This document shows, piece by piece, positions 44,961 to 56,400 of a DNA stretch of 64,000 nt (positions are counted from its first letter, which is position 1; each line of letters begins with the position of its first letter). The stretch spans positions 209,251,467 through 209,315,466 of the forward strand of contig NC_044976.1 in assembly GCF_008728515.1 (NCBI RefSeq). Reading direction: 5' to 3'. The position numbers were made by a program, and so were the translations under genes. The notes below the pieces were generated by a model. It worked only from the letters and a program-made list of their open reading frames with translations. It searched no databases and was not told the DNA's origin. Origin of the DNA: Papio anubis (Eukaryota > Chordata > Mammalia > Primates > Cercopithecidae).

Positions 44961-46439
44961 AAAATTTTAAGCAAGCCTTCAAACGAACAATATTCTCTGT
45001 AGCACATTAATAGTACTGAATCACTTGCTAAATTAAAGGGACAGATGGCCAGTGAATACTTGTATTCTTTGAGCAGAAACTTGACAGGAGAAAGCTTCCT
45101 GAATACAAGCAGCATTCAGGAGTCTCTTTAAAACTTGAAAGATTGCTTAGGAGGCTGTTTGATGGCCTTGAAATTGAGATAGAAACCAGGAGGGTAGAAA
45201 TGAGTGAGTGGCAACTTTTAGGTATACAGAAAGTTGCTAAAGCAAAAAACATAGACACATAAATTTCAGCCACCAATCTCAATATTTATAAGGAAAATGA
45301 TAATGTCTCAACACATGCCCCATAGGGAAAGAGCCAGAATAGAAATATTTTTTGACACTTCCATTTGGAACCAGAATCTTCTCATGTTTACTATTTAAAA
45401 CTAAGGAGCCTTTCCCAAGTTGGTTTATTATGATACTACCACGAATAAGTTAAATATTAATCTGTTCCCTAAGATAAGTTTTATTGCTTTAAAGGATGAA
45501 AACAATATAAAATAATCACTGTGTGTGTGTGTGTGTGTCTGTGTTTGTGTGTAAAGTGAAAATCAAGTTAAGAATAAAACATCTTTTTAAAGTTTATCTT
45601 ATAATTCCAAAAGAATCCCTGGAAACTGAATTACTATGCACCATTTGTTTTTGTTGAAATGGTTGTTAAATTATTCTGATTATTTAGTGATGCCAGAGGC
45701 TCTCTTAGAGTAATTCGATGTATCACTCAGTGTCTTTGTTTCACCTTAGCTAGGTCCAGAAGAAGACCTGGAAGGGAGGTGGATAATCATAATAAATGAA
45801 AGCCAGACTTTCTAGTTTAGTCATACACAAAGGTGAAAATAATTTGTTAGCCAACAAAGTGTTTGTTCAATTACCCATAGGTCTTTAATCATGTTTTGCC
45901 ACTATGACCACCTGTCTGAAATCTTAGACATCTTATGTTCTGTTATAACATTATTTGAAGTTGCCTTGAACATTATCTAGTGTGATCCCTCAGAAAACGA
46001 GGAAATTAATTGACATATATTATTGATATATACTATTAATTAAAATAGTTCATACTTTAATAACATGGCTGTAAATGTGTATGTGGTTCATACTGTGTCT
46101 CATCATAATTCTTATTGGTTGCCAAAGAGCAAGATGACTTCATTTAATTCACTTAATGATGCACTAATTAGAAAGCAAGAACACTTCAACAATTAAATCC
46201 ATTGACCAGTTTTCAATAGCTCTCCCACGCTGGCATCCTTGCTGCGATTTCACAATACTGCAGAACGAAGTGACATTGTTCTTTAATCATACACATGAAT
46301 GCATTCACTCTAAGTATATGTTGAGTCATCCCTTTCCTTCTCTACCCTTCCCCGTTTAGAGCTGGGTTTTAGCTTTTATTGTCACTGAAATCAAAGAATA
46401 TCAGAAAAGAATAACATGAGGAATGTAAGTATCATAGTT
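44961..46439. other. unassigned sequence
   Basis: A (TG)9 run with interrupted extension lies at 45521-45551. The stretch 46100-46310 is repeat-free and rich in ATTA/TAAT motifs. No gene is seen. Confidence 0.45.
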
Positions 46440-46595
46440 GGAGTCTGATGACCTGAAATCAGACTACCTAGATTCCTGTTTTGGTTTTTCCTGTAACTAC
46501 CTGTGAAACCTGAAGCAAGGATCTTAACCTTTATGTGCCGTAGTATTTTCATTTGAAAAAAACAGAGAATAATTGTACTTGCCTCTTACAGTTTG
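46440..46595 (+). mobile_element. MIR SINE
   Basis: CTGAAATCAGACTACCTAGA, CCTGTGAAACCTGAAGCAAG, CTTAACCTTTATGTGCCGTA and ATAATTGTACTTGCCTCTTA follow the sense MIR order. Confidence 0.75.
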
Positions 46596-46609
46596 GGTTT
46601 TTTGTGTTT

Positions 46610-47430
46610 GTTTGGTTTTATAAGGTAGGATTTATATAACATAAAAATTAGTCACAAATCATTTTAAAGTGTACACAATTCTGTGGCATTTAATTCATTC
46701 AGTGTTGGTACCTGTCATCTCTTTCTAGTTTCCCGACATTCTCATCACCCTAGAGGAAACCCTGTATCCATTAAACGGTGACTCCCCATTTGTTCCCAGA
46801 GCCTCTCCCCCGGCAGCTACCAGTCTGCTTTCTGTGTCTATGGATTTGCATATACTGGATATTTTATATAAATAGAATTGTATAGTATGTGACCATTGGT
46901 GTTTAGCTTCTTTTGCTTAGCAGAACGTTTTTGAGATCCACCCACCTTGTACCATGTGTTCCATTTTATGGCTGCCTAATCATCCATTGAATGCAAATAC
47001 CACATTTTTATCCGTTCATCAGTTGATGGAAATTTGAGTTGCTTCTACCTTTTGGTCATTATAAATAAGGCTGCTATGAACATTTATGTACAAGTTCCAG
47101 GTAAACATATGTTTTCATTTCTTTTGGGCATATACCTAGGAATGGAATTGCTGGGTCATATGGTAATTCTATGTTTAACCATTAAAATAATTTGTGGACT
47201 GTTTTCCAAAGTGGCTGTAACGTTTTACATTCTCCCAGCGTTGTATGAGAGTTTGTTTTTTCACATCCTCACTAATACTTGTTGTTCTTTTTTGTTTGTT
47301 TCTACTTTGTTTTTGATTTTGGCCAACCTGGTGGCCATAAAGTGGTATCTCAATGTGGTTTTGACTTCCATTTTCCTAATAACAAGTGAGGTTGAGCATT
47401 TTTTTATGGATTTGTTGGCCTGTTTTTGTT
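46610..47430 (-). mobile_element. L1ME-type LINE, ORF2 3' end and 3' UTR
   Basis: Reverse-oriented: TTTTAAAGTGTACACAATTC and GGAAACCCTGTATCCATTAA (3' UTR), then GCTGCTATGAACATTTATGT, AATTGCTGGGTCATATGGTA and CTCAATGTGGTTTTGACTTC (end of ORF2). The 144-codon frame at 47034-47468 on the + strand is an antisense frame in this L1. The reading frame of the L1 protein itself is broken. Confidence 0.85.
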
Positions 47431-47447
47431 TGTTTGTTGGTTTGTTT

Positions 47448-47748
47448 TTTGTTTTTTGTTTTTTTTGAGGTGGAGTCTCACTCTGTTGCCCAGGCTGGAG
47501 TGCAGTGGCAGGATCTCTGCCCACTGCAACCTCCGCCTCCCAGTTCAAGCAATTCTTCTGCCTCAGCCTCCCAAGTAGCTGGGATTACAGGCATGCACCA
47601 CCATGCTCAGCTAATTTTTTGTATTTTTAGTAGAGACGAGGTTTCACCATGTTGGTCAAGCTGGTTTCAAACTCCTGACCTCAAGTGATCCGCCTGCCTC
47701 GGCCTCCCAAAGTGCTAGGATTACAGGCATGAGCCACCGTGCTTGGCC
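47448..47748 (-). mobile_element. Alu SINE, AluS-like, reverse orientation
   Basis: A TTTTTGTTTTTTG-rich start, then GAGGTGGAGTCTCACTCTGT through to GAGCCACCGTGCTTGGCC. It lies at or just past the end of the recognised L1ME sequence. Confidence 0.94.
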
Positions 47749-47789
47749 ATACTGTTTTTTAAATAAAGATTTATTGAAAAATAAGTTGT

Positions 47790-47910
47790 ATTTATGTAAT
47801 GCATGTCATATATCAAGCATTGTTCTAAATTATATATAAGTTCTAAGTGTTATATATACATAACCATTTAATGTCAAAATAAGTATAATATTATTATTAT
47901 ATGTAAAATA
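47790..47910 (-). mobile_element. MIR SINE relic
   Basis: ATATCAAGCATTGTTCTAAA, CATAACCATTTAATGTCAAA and TAATATTATTATTATATG resemble the 3' half of MIR in reverse. Confidence 0.5.
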
Positions 47911-48149
47911 TGCAGACCAGTACTTTGCAAATAGTAAACCAAAGAAAAAGCATGTCCCCAGGTGAACTCTAAAAGACCTTCAGGAATACTCTGAAACCCA
48001 GCCTCCAACAATGCAGACTGCAATGTGTAGCCCAGAGAACCCGACAGTCGGCTGGTTGAAAGGAAGCACCCATTCTCTAAATTGTATGCAGCCACACAGA
48101 AAAGAAAGCAGCCTAAAAAATTGGCAGATGATTAGAATTTCTCAGGGAG
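47911..48149. other. unassigned sequence
   Basis: Nothing is recognised. Confidence 0.4.
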
Positions 48150-48330
48150 TTGGAGCTGAACACTAAACTCAAATCAGAGCATCTCTATTCCAATGTCAGC
48201 TCTTCATTTACGAGGTCTGTGACCTTAGGCAATTCACTTAATCACATAAACGAGTCTGATATTGCATTTATAAAATGAGAACATAATAATCTTTGTGAAA
48301 ATTCACTGTAAGCTATAAAAGTACTATACA
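48150..48330 (+). mobile_element. MIR SINE
   Basis: TTTACGAGGTCTGTGACCTT, AGGCAATTCACTTAATCACA and TTATAAAATGAGAACATAAT, then AGCTATAAAAGTACTATACA, follow the MIR order at moderate identity. Confidence 0.7.
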
Positions 48331-48468
48331 AAAACATTATTACTAAATGTATGAATATCCACATTTCTGCATTTATCAGCAAACATGGTGTAAAAGTATG
48401 CATGCATTTTAAAATTAAAATTATTATAGGTATACTTGTCTATTAATTATTTCTAAATATACATACAC

Positions 48469-48786
48469 AGGTTGAGTATCTTTTCCCCGAAATGCTTGGG
48501 ACCAGAAGAGTTTCAGATATCAGACTTTTTAGGATTTTGAAACATTTGCACATACAGAATGAGATATCTTAGGGATGCAACCCATGTGTAAACATGAAAT
48601 TTATGTTGCAGACACACCTTATACACATAGCCTGCATGTAATTTTATGCAGTGTTTTAAATAATTTTGTGCATGAAGCAGAGTTTGTGTTAAGTACTTAT
48701 GTGTGGAATTTTCCCCTTGTGGTGTTGTGTCAGCACTCCAAAAATGTCAGATTTTGGAGCATTTTAGATTAGGGATGCTCAACCTG
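48469..48786. mobile_element. Tigger-type nonautonomous DNA transposon
   Basis: The left end CAGGTTGAGTATCTTTTCCC and the right end TTAGGGATGCTCAACCTG are inverted repeats. TA follows the right end (48787-48788). Internal CTTATACACATAGCCTGCAT and AATTTTGTGCATGAAGCAGA fit the pogo-related family. The name (MER44/Tigger-like) is uncertain. Confidence 0.85.
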
Positions 48787-48924
48787 TAGCAACTGATAGG
48801 GTAGAATTGATCAATCAGCCTGTGTAGCTGAAATTCTTAGTGCCAACTATACCAGTAGGTTAGTTCATCAAAAAATCTGAAGCATTTTAAATATCCTTTA
48901 AGTTAATCCCTATCAGTTGTAGTC

Positions 48925-49075
48925 ATTATATCTACTATTTTTTTCTTACAATAACTTTGAGGATGATTCATATTATTTATATTTAAAGGGTAAAACATTA
49001 AAGACCAAAGAAATGTGATCTCCAATACCTTACAAGTCACTTAGTGGGGGGGAAGTAGGACTCAAAATTAGAGAG
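48925..49075 (-). mobile_element. MIR SINE relic, reverse
   Basis: TTCTTACAATAACTTTGAGG and ACATTAAAGACCAAAGAAAT, then CAAGTCACTTAGTGGGGGGG and AAGTAGGACTC, follow a reverse MIR at low identity. Confidence 0.55.
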
Positions 49076-49124
49076 TTACTTTTCTTTCTATCAGTAACAT
49101 CTATTATTAACATTCAGTTATATT

Positions 49125-49540
49125 CCATTGAGTGTATTCTGTGAGCCAGGCATCCTGTTAGACCCTAGGGATTTGATGTTGTGCAAAAACAAGCTATGAA
49201 GCTTATAAAGGAAAAGAGAACTATTAGTCTAATCACCACATAAATAAACACAAAAATCACAATTTGAAAAAACTTCTTTGAAGGCAAGTGTTTTGGTAAT
49301 ATGACCGCTTATAATGGGACATTGACCCAGATGGGGGATCAGGAAAGGTTTTTCCAAGAAGTGATGATGGAGTTGAGATATGAAGGATAATTGCGTAGTA
49401 ACTAGCAAAAATGGACAAAAAGAACATTCCAGGGAGAGGAAATAGTATAAGCAGATGATATGATAAAAAAGAAACATGACCAGCATTAGGGACTGAAAGA
49501 TGACTGAGGCATTAGAATGCAAGGATGGTGCAGACAAAGG
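49125..49540 (-). mobile_element. L2 LINE 3' region
   Basis: GAGTGTATTCTGTGAGCCAG, GGAAAGGTTTTTCCAAGAAG, TGATGGAGTTGAGATATGAA and AAGAACATTCCAGGGAGAGG match the L2 3' region in reverse, including the 'ggcattccaggcagagggaa'-type segment. Confidence 0.75.
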
Positions 49541-51639
49541 TCCCAAAGGAGACTGGAGAGGTAGCAAGGGTCCACTCATGCAGGGTCACACAGAGCCATG
49601 TAATTGTCCATGGGACGAAGTTCAAGGCTGGGGCAGGAGAAGTGGTGTGATGTGTTTAACATCACACAGACTCATTAGTTCTTTTTTCATAGAGTACTTC
49701 ACTGAGTTTCCAAGAGGTGAAAGGCTATCTCTCAGGCCTTTGGAAATTTCCCTGAGAAACTGAGATCAATATCTTCTAATTCAGCATTCCATTTTGTTTT
49801 AGTTCTAGTCTTTCTTAGTTCAAGTAATTTTAGTAATTGATTAAGCTTATCAAATAATAAGAAAACTGACTAAATACCATTTAATAGAAAGAAAACAATG
49901 GTTTTTGAAGAGATAAACAACTTTGCAGATGAAAAATGAAATTTTCCCAAAGTGACCTGTCTTCTGAGGCTGTCTGTGCAGTTCATACTAGAGCCACCAA
50001 AAACACACAAAAGAACAGCTTCTTCCTCTGGTTTCCAAAAATTAGGGGAATGACATGATACGCTCCAGACTACAACCTCTCTATATAAAAGGGTTTGCTT
50101 GTTTTAACTAAGGCTGCAAAATTAGGGAAGAGGTTGCAAAACCTTCTGAAATCCATGTAATTCCCTCAAGGTTTTTGTTTTGTGAACACAATAGGAAGTT
50201 TGCTACGTTTCTCAATAATTACACAGACTTGTAGAAAATACTACTATTAAACTAGTCTATTTCCCTGTTAGAAGAAAATCTAGTTTATTGGAAAGGAAGC
50301 TATGTCAGAAAACTGAAGCATCCCTGCAGCTTAACTTCTTGAACAATCATCATCCTTTGACTTCATTTACAGATTAAAACAAAGAAAAACACTCCTAAGT
50401 ACAGGTTTATGTTCAAAGTAATCAGTACAGTCATAACTATGCCTTAGAAGTCATTACATGACAATTCCAATGACATTACGTTATTTTAAAAGTTTTCTTT
50501 GCTAAGTCACAAAGGGCAGTAGAATATGAAAAAAAATATATTGAAATTAAAAATAGCACTTAGAGGTCAAGATTTTCAGGTAGAGTGTGTTTGAACATGT
50601 AAGCAAATAATTAAATGTACTTGATAGTTATTGATTTGATTTCTTTAAGTGGCTTATTTTTAGTAACACGTTTGAAAATAAATATGACTAAGACTCCCAG
50701 TCTGCTTCATAAAGCAGAAAGCAAAATAAGGAGATCATAGGCTCTGAATCGCCTAAAATACAGCCTATATTTGCAGAAACTCCTTTTCATTTGGTCTGTA
50801 CATCTCCATTTGATCTATACTGGTCAAAGCTTGTATTTCAGTGAAATAAAAGAACACTTTAGAGAAACAATTACAGTAGTTTTCTAATTTATTTTTGGCC
50901 TTGTCATTCTAAAAGGAAAGCTTGAGATGAAAGATATACAGATAATTTTCTCTAACCTTTGTATCATTAACATGGATGTCGGATTACAGAATCTGTTTCC
51001 TTTAATAAATGTGTTTTGAGCCTGAGGATATCAGGAGGCGTTTTTGCCCATAGGAAGTTTCCAGTCCAGTTGTGAGCAGCAGGAGGCTGAAAAAGGACAG
51101 AGCCAGAACTCAAACCCAGGCCTATTCAGCTCCAAACTCTTTATTCCTAATGGGTAACTAGTATTGCCTCTTATTATTTAGGTTCTTAAATTACAAGAAA
51201 GAGACACCCTGAATATAAGCTTAGGCCTTGCTACCATGAAGGTAACAACCCCCCTCAAAGGATGGGACAATGGTTTGTTTTTATTCTGGTAATGGTGGCA
51301 GTTCCAGAGTTTCTAAGGACTCTATACCAACAGCGACCCAGCCATCACCTTAGGGTGCGCCAAATAGCCAGGGCCACTTTCTCCCTGCTCCATCAGTGTG
51401 GGCAGCTCAGACTCAGAATGCCCAAGAGAGCGCATAAGGTTCTGTGTCACTTTGCCATATGAGCTGCCTTACTGGCCAGAACCTTACTCCAAATCACCTT
51501 AGTCCAGCCCCTCGATGGTCATCCCATGGAAGGAATCCTATCTCATCAGTAGATGCCAGGGTAACAGATAGAAGGACCATCAGGGCTGGTTCCTCAGGGT
51601 CAGGTCATGAGAGGCACCAGATTTAGAAGATTCCCAAGA
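49541..51639. other. unassigned sequence, probable MIR remnant at 51085-51150
   Basis: The remnant is GAACTCAAACCCAGGCCTAT followed by CAGCTCCAAACTC, a reverse MIR head. The remaining 2 kb is repeat-poor and has no credible coding frame. Confidence 0.45.
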
Positions 51640-52080
51640 GGAATTCTACCAAATCTTTTCTGAATGGATAATCCCAGTGCTGTTAAATTTGCGCCAGGTG
51701 CAGAAAAAGAAAGAAAGTGGGAGGAAGAGAAAGAAAGAAGAAACGGAAGGAGAATAGATTAGACAGTGTCCTAATTCTTTAACAAAGCACGCATACATGT
51801 TATAAAACTTACCTAAGAAAGAAAACTACCAAACTCTTTGATTTTTTTAAAAGGAATTGACCAACCCTAAGTATAACAGGAACAAACACGATGCAGCAGC
51901 ACATTAGAAGGAAACACACCACAACTAAGTAGAGGTTATTCCAGGAATGTAAGGATGGTTTGCCAATGTGAAACTTATTAATAAAATAAAATGTACTGAA
52001 AGATCTTAGGAGAAAAATAATATGATCTTCTCCATAGATGCTGAAAAGTATTTAAAATTCAGTCCATTCTTGATTTAAGG
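51640..52080 (+). mobile_element. L1M ORF2 fragment
   Basis: GGAATTCTACCAAATCTTTT, then GCAGCAGCACATTAGAAGGA, GGTTATTCCAGGAATGTAAG and CTTCTCCATAGATGCTGAAA, correspond to the reverse-transcriptase region of an old L1 ORF2. It is full of frame breaks, with no coding potential left. A purine-rich AAAGAAAGAAAG patch lies at 51707-51760. Confidence 0.65.
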
Positions 52081-52095
52081 AAAAAAAAAAACACT

Positions 52096-52200
52096 CAGTT
52101 AGGTGAGATGGCACATGCCTGTCATCCCAGCTACTTAGGAGGCCGAGGAAAGAGGCTAGTCCCAGAGACAGCATAGTGAGACCTTGCCTCCTACAAAAGA
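52096..52200 (+). mobile_element. Alu-related monomer fragment
   Basis: GTGAGATGGCACATGCCTGT, CATCCCAGCTACTTAGGAGG and ATAGTGAGACCTTGCCTCC look like a short Alu/FLAM-type piece with the middle missing. Confidence 0.55.
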
Positions 52201-52222
52201 AACTCTTCAAAATATATGTATA

Positions 52223-52504
52223 GGCAGGGCACAGTGGCTCATGCCTGTAATCCCAGCACTTTGGGAGGCCGAGGCAGGCGGATCACCTGAGGTCAGGAGT
52301 TCAAGACCAGCCTGACCAACATGGAGAAACTCCATCTCTACTAAAAATACAAAATTAGCCAGGCATGGTGGCACATGCCTGTAATCCCAGCTACTAGGGA
52401 GGCTGAGGCAGGAGAATCACTTGAACCTGGCAGGCAGATGTTGCGGTGAGCCGGGATTGCGCCATTGCATTCCAGACTGGGCAACAAGAGTGAAACTCCA
52501 TCTC
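52223..52504 (+). mobile_element. Alu SINE, AluS-like
   Basis: GGCAGGGCACAGTGGCTCAT at the head, GATCACCTGAGGTCAGGAGT, and a right monomer ending in TGAAACTCCATCTCAAA. Its A tail has been replaced by a TA-rich repeat. Confidence 0.95.
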
Positions 52505-52602
52505 AAATATATATATATTATATATATAATATATATTATATATTTAATATATATTATATATATTTAATATTATATTGTATATTATATATTATATTATATA
52601 TA
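52505..52602. repeat. TA-rich microsatellite grown from an Alu tail
   Basis: A 98-bp block of almost only A and T in TATATA, TATTATA and ATTTAATA units. It is partly self-complementary, so it could extrude a cruciform. Confidence 0.92.
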
Positions 52603-53245
52603 GAATTGTGCATAAATTAAACTATTTTGAGATACCACTTTTTACCTATTGAGTTAGGAGAAGACTAACAGGCATGGTGACACATTAATGTTGTAAAGAG
52701 AGAAGAACCTGATGCTGTCACATGAGGCTGCTGGGAGTGAAAATTGATACGTCTTCTAGGGTGGAGAAGGTGACAACATCTATCACACTTATAAACGCAC
52801 ACACCCTCCATCGAGTTACGCACGTTGCAGGTGTACAGAATGAAGGCTGTACCTCGCAGCATTGTGTGTAATAGTAGAAACATGGAACCCACTTAAATAA
52901 CTGCCCATTGACTAAATTATAGTCCATTCATACCACGACATGTAACTCAGTCACAAAAAGAAGGAGGAATCTCCTTGTAAAGGAACGTGGAATCTCCTCT
53001 GTGATATATTGTTATGGAAGAAAAGCAAGATGGACAACTACATGTATAGGATACTCCTGTTGGTGTGCAGCACACTCCATCTGTGTATAAAGAAGACCAT
53101 GGGATACATGAACATGTATATACATAAAAGCAATCATAAGACATTGGTTGTCTGTAGGGAATCCAGGGTATAAGGATGTCAGACAAACATGTTTATGTGT
53201 AGCTTTTAAATTTTGAACCATAAAAATGTGTTGCATTTTCAATAA
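52603..53245 (+). mobile_element. L1M/HAL1-type 3' end
   Basis: TTTTGAGATACCACTTTTTA, GGCTGCTGGGAGTGAAAATT, CACTTAAATAACTGCCCATT and GTCCATTCATACCACGACAT, then TTAAATTTTGAACCATAAAA, follow the end of ORF2 and 3' UTR of an old L1-related element. With 51640-52080 it may be one element interrupted by the Alus. Confidence 0.65.
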
Positions 53246-53794
53246 ATCCATAAATAAGATGTAAATTCAGGAAAGGAGGAGGAAACAAAGGAGGACAGGG
53301 AATGTGGCAGGAATTTGAAATTCAGTGGCTGATTCAGTCCAGTTAGCTAGAGGTAGAGGGACAATGGCACTATTCCAAGAGGTGGGAACACCAGAACACA
53401 GGGAGGAGCTGGAAAAGTGGAGGAGGGGATGCTCACGGGTCAACAGGAACTCAAGTCTGATCAGAAAGAGAGCAGACCAAGAATCAAGGATAGCAATATC
53501 GGGACAGCATTTCACAGGACATTTGGACCAGGCTTGAGAGAGCTGCGTTTTAAGAAGTGACATGATCAAAACTGCTCTACTCAGAGCCTCACCTGTTACT
53601 TATGGGAAGAATAAATTTAAAGCAAAAGGTACCACATGTTAGCTCCTTGAGTACAGAGAGTGGGTCTGGTTGTCCTTGCAGCTTCTGTGCTCAGAGAAGT
53701 GCCCAGGACGGAGTAGGGAGGGGTGCAGGTGCAGGCAGGGAAAGCACTTGCCTCCTGCCAGGGTCTATTTTCAGGGTTTTCCATGGAGGACCTG
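53246..53794. other. unassigned sequence, weak L2 similarity near 53540-53580
   Basis: TTTTAAGAAGTGACATGATC resembles reverse L2, but the rest does not extend it. Confidence 0.4.
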
Positions 53795-53960
53795 ATTTAG
53801 TCCTGGCAACAGCTATATGATGGGGGCTTCCACTATTGTCTCTATTTTATGGATGGGAAAACGTGAAGTTTGGAGTGATTAAAAAGCTTGCCCAAAACTA
53901 CAGCCAGTAAGAGGTGGATCCTGGATTCACCAGACACACAGCTGTAGAGCCCGTGCTCTT
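53795..53960 (-). mobile_element. MIR SINE, reverse
   Basis: TGTCTCTATTTTATGGATGG, AAAGCTTGCCCAAAACTACA and CAGTAAGAGGTGGATCCTGG, then AGAGCCCGTGCTCTTC, match reverse MIR. Confidence 0.75.
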
Positions 53961-54159
53961 CAAGAACATTCAGCTCTGTTTTAAAAACCTTTGTAAACTA
54001 GGATTGTGGCCATGGAAATCAACAGGAGATCAAGGATTCAGAAGAAAGAAATACGACAGTGCATGAAGGCAGGCAATATTAGGGTCACTTCTTTATATTG
54101 GTTGTTATGTTAGGTAATGAATACGAAAGTGCTTTAAGGAGAAAGAAATATTTTCATGT
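53961..54159. other. unassigned sequence
   Basis: Nothing is recognised. Confidence 0.4.
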
Positions 54160-54270
54160 ATTCCTTTATTCATTCAGCCAATGGTATGAATCACTGTGTG
54201 CAAGGAAATTCACTGGACTGGGCATAGGAGGAATAAAATACTAGCTCTTCTTTTTAAAACTGCCTATCAA
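54160..54270 (-). mobile_element. L2 LINE 3' fragment
   Basis: CCTTTATTCATTCAGCCAAT, ACTGTGTGCAAGGAAATTCA and CTGGGCATAGGAGGAATAAA resemble the reverse L2 3' end. Confidence 0.55.
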
Positions 54271-54274
54271 AAGT

Positions 54275-54495
54275 AGTAAATATCATTTATTATGCACCTG
54301 GGATTAATAAATTCTGACTTGGGATGTTGCATACTCATGCCATTAGATTCCAACAACCATCTGATAAAATAGATACCACGATGAACAATTCACATGGGAA
54401 AATGGATATTTATCCATGAAAACCACTTTTTCAAAGGTCTTACAGGTAGGCTAGTGCATGGTAGAACCACACTCCCACCTGCACCTGTCTGACTC
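54275..54495 (-). mobile_element. MIR SINE, reverse
   Basis: CATTTATTATGCACCTGGGA, CATGCCATTAGATTCCAACA, GGTCTTACAGGTAGGCTAGT and TGGTAGAACCACACTCCCAC follow reverse MIR. Confidence 0.65.
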
Positions 54496-54857
54496 TTCAG
54501 GGGCAGTGGGTTGCCACCTGCACTTCAGAGCCAAGCTCGGGACAGGAATGTTTGCCCAGAGAGCCGTCTTCTTTAGGCCAGAGCTCAAACCCTAAAGCCT
54601 CAATCGGACATCCATAATCTGGACAGACATTGCTCAAGACTAAATAGAATTATAAAATAATTAAATAGAATACAAATTATTTTCCCTTACAGTGAGTGTT
54701 GATTTTAAATGAAGATTGTGCTGAGATGGCGAAGCTTGTACATACAAAACCAATGTTCTGTGGGTATATGATATTGTTCTGCTTATTTGAAAACTGAATC
54801 AGACTGTAAGATATAGGAGTATGTCCGCTAGGAATAGGACATTTTCTAAGTGTCATC
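54496..54857. other. unassigned sequence
   Basis: Nothing is recognised. Confidence 0.4.
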
Positions 54858-54871
54858 AAAAGTCACGTATG

Positions 54872-55170
54872 GGCTGGGCCCGGTGGCTCACGCCTGTAAT
54901 CCCAGCACTTTGGGAGGCCGAGGCGAGCAGATCACTTGAGGTCTGGAGTTCCAGACCAGCCTGACCAACATGGTGAAACCCTGTCTACTAAAAATACAAA
55001 AATTAGCCAGGCGTGGTGGCGCACACCTATAATCCCAGCTACTTGGGAGGCTGAGGCAGGAGAATTGCTTGAACCCAGGAAGTGGAGGTTGCAGTGAGCT
55101 GAGATCACACCACTACATTCTAGCCTGGGTGACAGAGTAAGACTCTGTCTCAAAAAAAAAAAAAAAAAAA
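54872..55170 (+). mobile_element. Alu SINE, AluS-like, full length
   Basis: It runs from GGCTGGGCCCGGTGGCTCAC to an A tail of about 20. AAAAGTCACGT (54858-54868) and AAAAGTCATGT (55172-55182) are a target duplication with one change. Confidence 0.95.
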
Positions 55171-55183
55171 AAAAGTCATGTCC

Positions 55184-56289
55184 AGGTATATGATGAGATG
55201 GCAGAACCTAACATCATACTAGAAAAGTACAAGGTATTCTTATAGCTCTGGCTATAGCCATTTCTGTTGGGGCCCAGAGACAGCACAGTGCCTCCTAGTT
55301 TATCTTCCATCTCCCTCCAAAGGCAGCCTTAGAGTGAGTATGTAACTCAACGACCCCAGTCCCCGAGGTGCAGGACACGGGATTTCTCCTGGTGATCAGT
55401 GTTGTGTCACATACGCTTCAGAGGAGCCTGCCCTCATCTGTCCCGTGTTTAGCCAGTCACAGGCAAGCCAAGGAGGAGCATAAAACGGGAACCAAAGCCC
55501 ACTGCTAGTGTACACATGGCACACAGCACCAAACACTCAATTATCTCTCCCTCCTTGAATTGCACACACTGTAAAGAAAGAGAGGCAAAACTCTGAAGTC
55601 ACTCATACTATTGTGTGGGTGAGAAATTAATGCTCAGCAACAGCCTTGGGTGCTTTCAGAGAACAGAAGGGAACTCCTGCGGCGTGATGCCGTGAGTGGC
55701 CTCTCGTGACCTTCGGTGGCAACGCTGCGTCAGGGTACTCTAGTACAAATCTCCACTGGGCATGTTGATTTCACAGCTGTCCCTACATAATAGCATGTTT
55801 ACTTGTTCACACGGTGTAGCTGGACTGCCACCTGGGAACCACACAGAGGTCCTTTTCCCTCGGTTCTCGTTCCTTCTTTCTCCCTCTCTTTTTTAACTTC
55901 TCGCAGTCTCTAAGTGGCTGTCCTGACTTTGATGATGACTGGGACATATACGGATATCTCAAAATAAATAGCCCCAAGCAAAGACCACTACTATGAACTT
56001 TAAGCTGTTTCTGTCACCCAGAGCTTCAAGCCCATCCACCAGCCCAGGCTAGGGAGTTCTCAAATCTGTTCGCAAGCACTGCTAGGTACTCACATCCCCC
56101 TTCAGCTCCCGTCCTGCCCTGCTAATAAAGAAGACACAGTGCTTCTCTCCCACTACATTCAGCCATAAATCAGCGAAAGGACCCTGATCCTGCAGTCCAA
56201 TCTCAAACCTGCCAGAGGAGCACATGAATTAATGAAACGATGATGGATGCTGAGAACAACAACAGAGCCTTGGCTTGTAGTAGGCACTG
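55184..56289. other. unassigned unique sequence
   Basis: No repeat is recognised. It is slightly more GC-rich than the window average, without a CpG cluster that would suggest a promoter. Confidence 0.45.
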
Positions 56290-56400
56290 CTTTCATTAAC
56301 TGACCATGTGACTTTCGTGTCTTTGAGCCCCAGTTTCAAGACTGATAAACTATGGATAATAGTCTGCTTCATATGAAATAAATACACCTGTGAAATTGCT
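56290..56400 (+). mobile_element. MIR SINE fragment
   Basis: TTAACTGACCATGTGACTTT and TGAGCCCCAGTTTCAAGACT, then GATAAACTATGGATAATAGT, follow the MIR core. Confidence 0.6.

Noticed and set aside
47034..47468. 144-codon open frame
   Set aside because: It lies antisense in an L1ME 3' end and runs into an Alu T tract; its Phe/Leu-rich text is a by-product.
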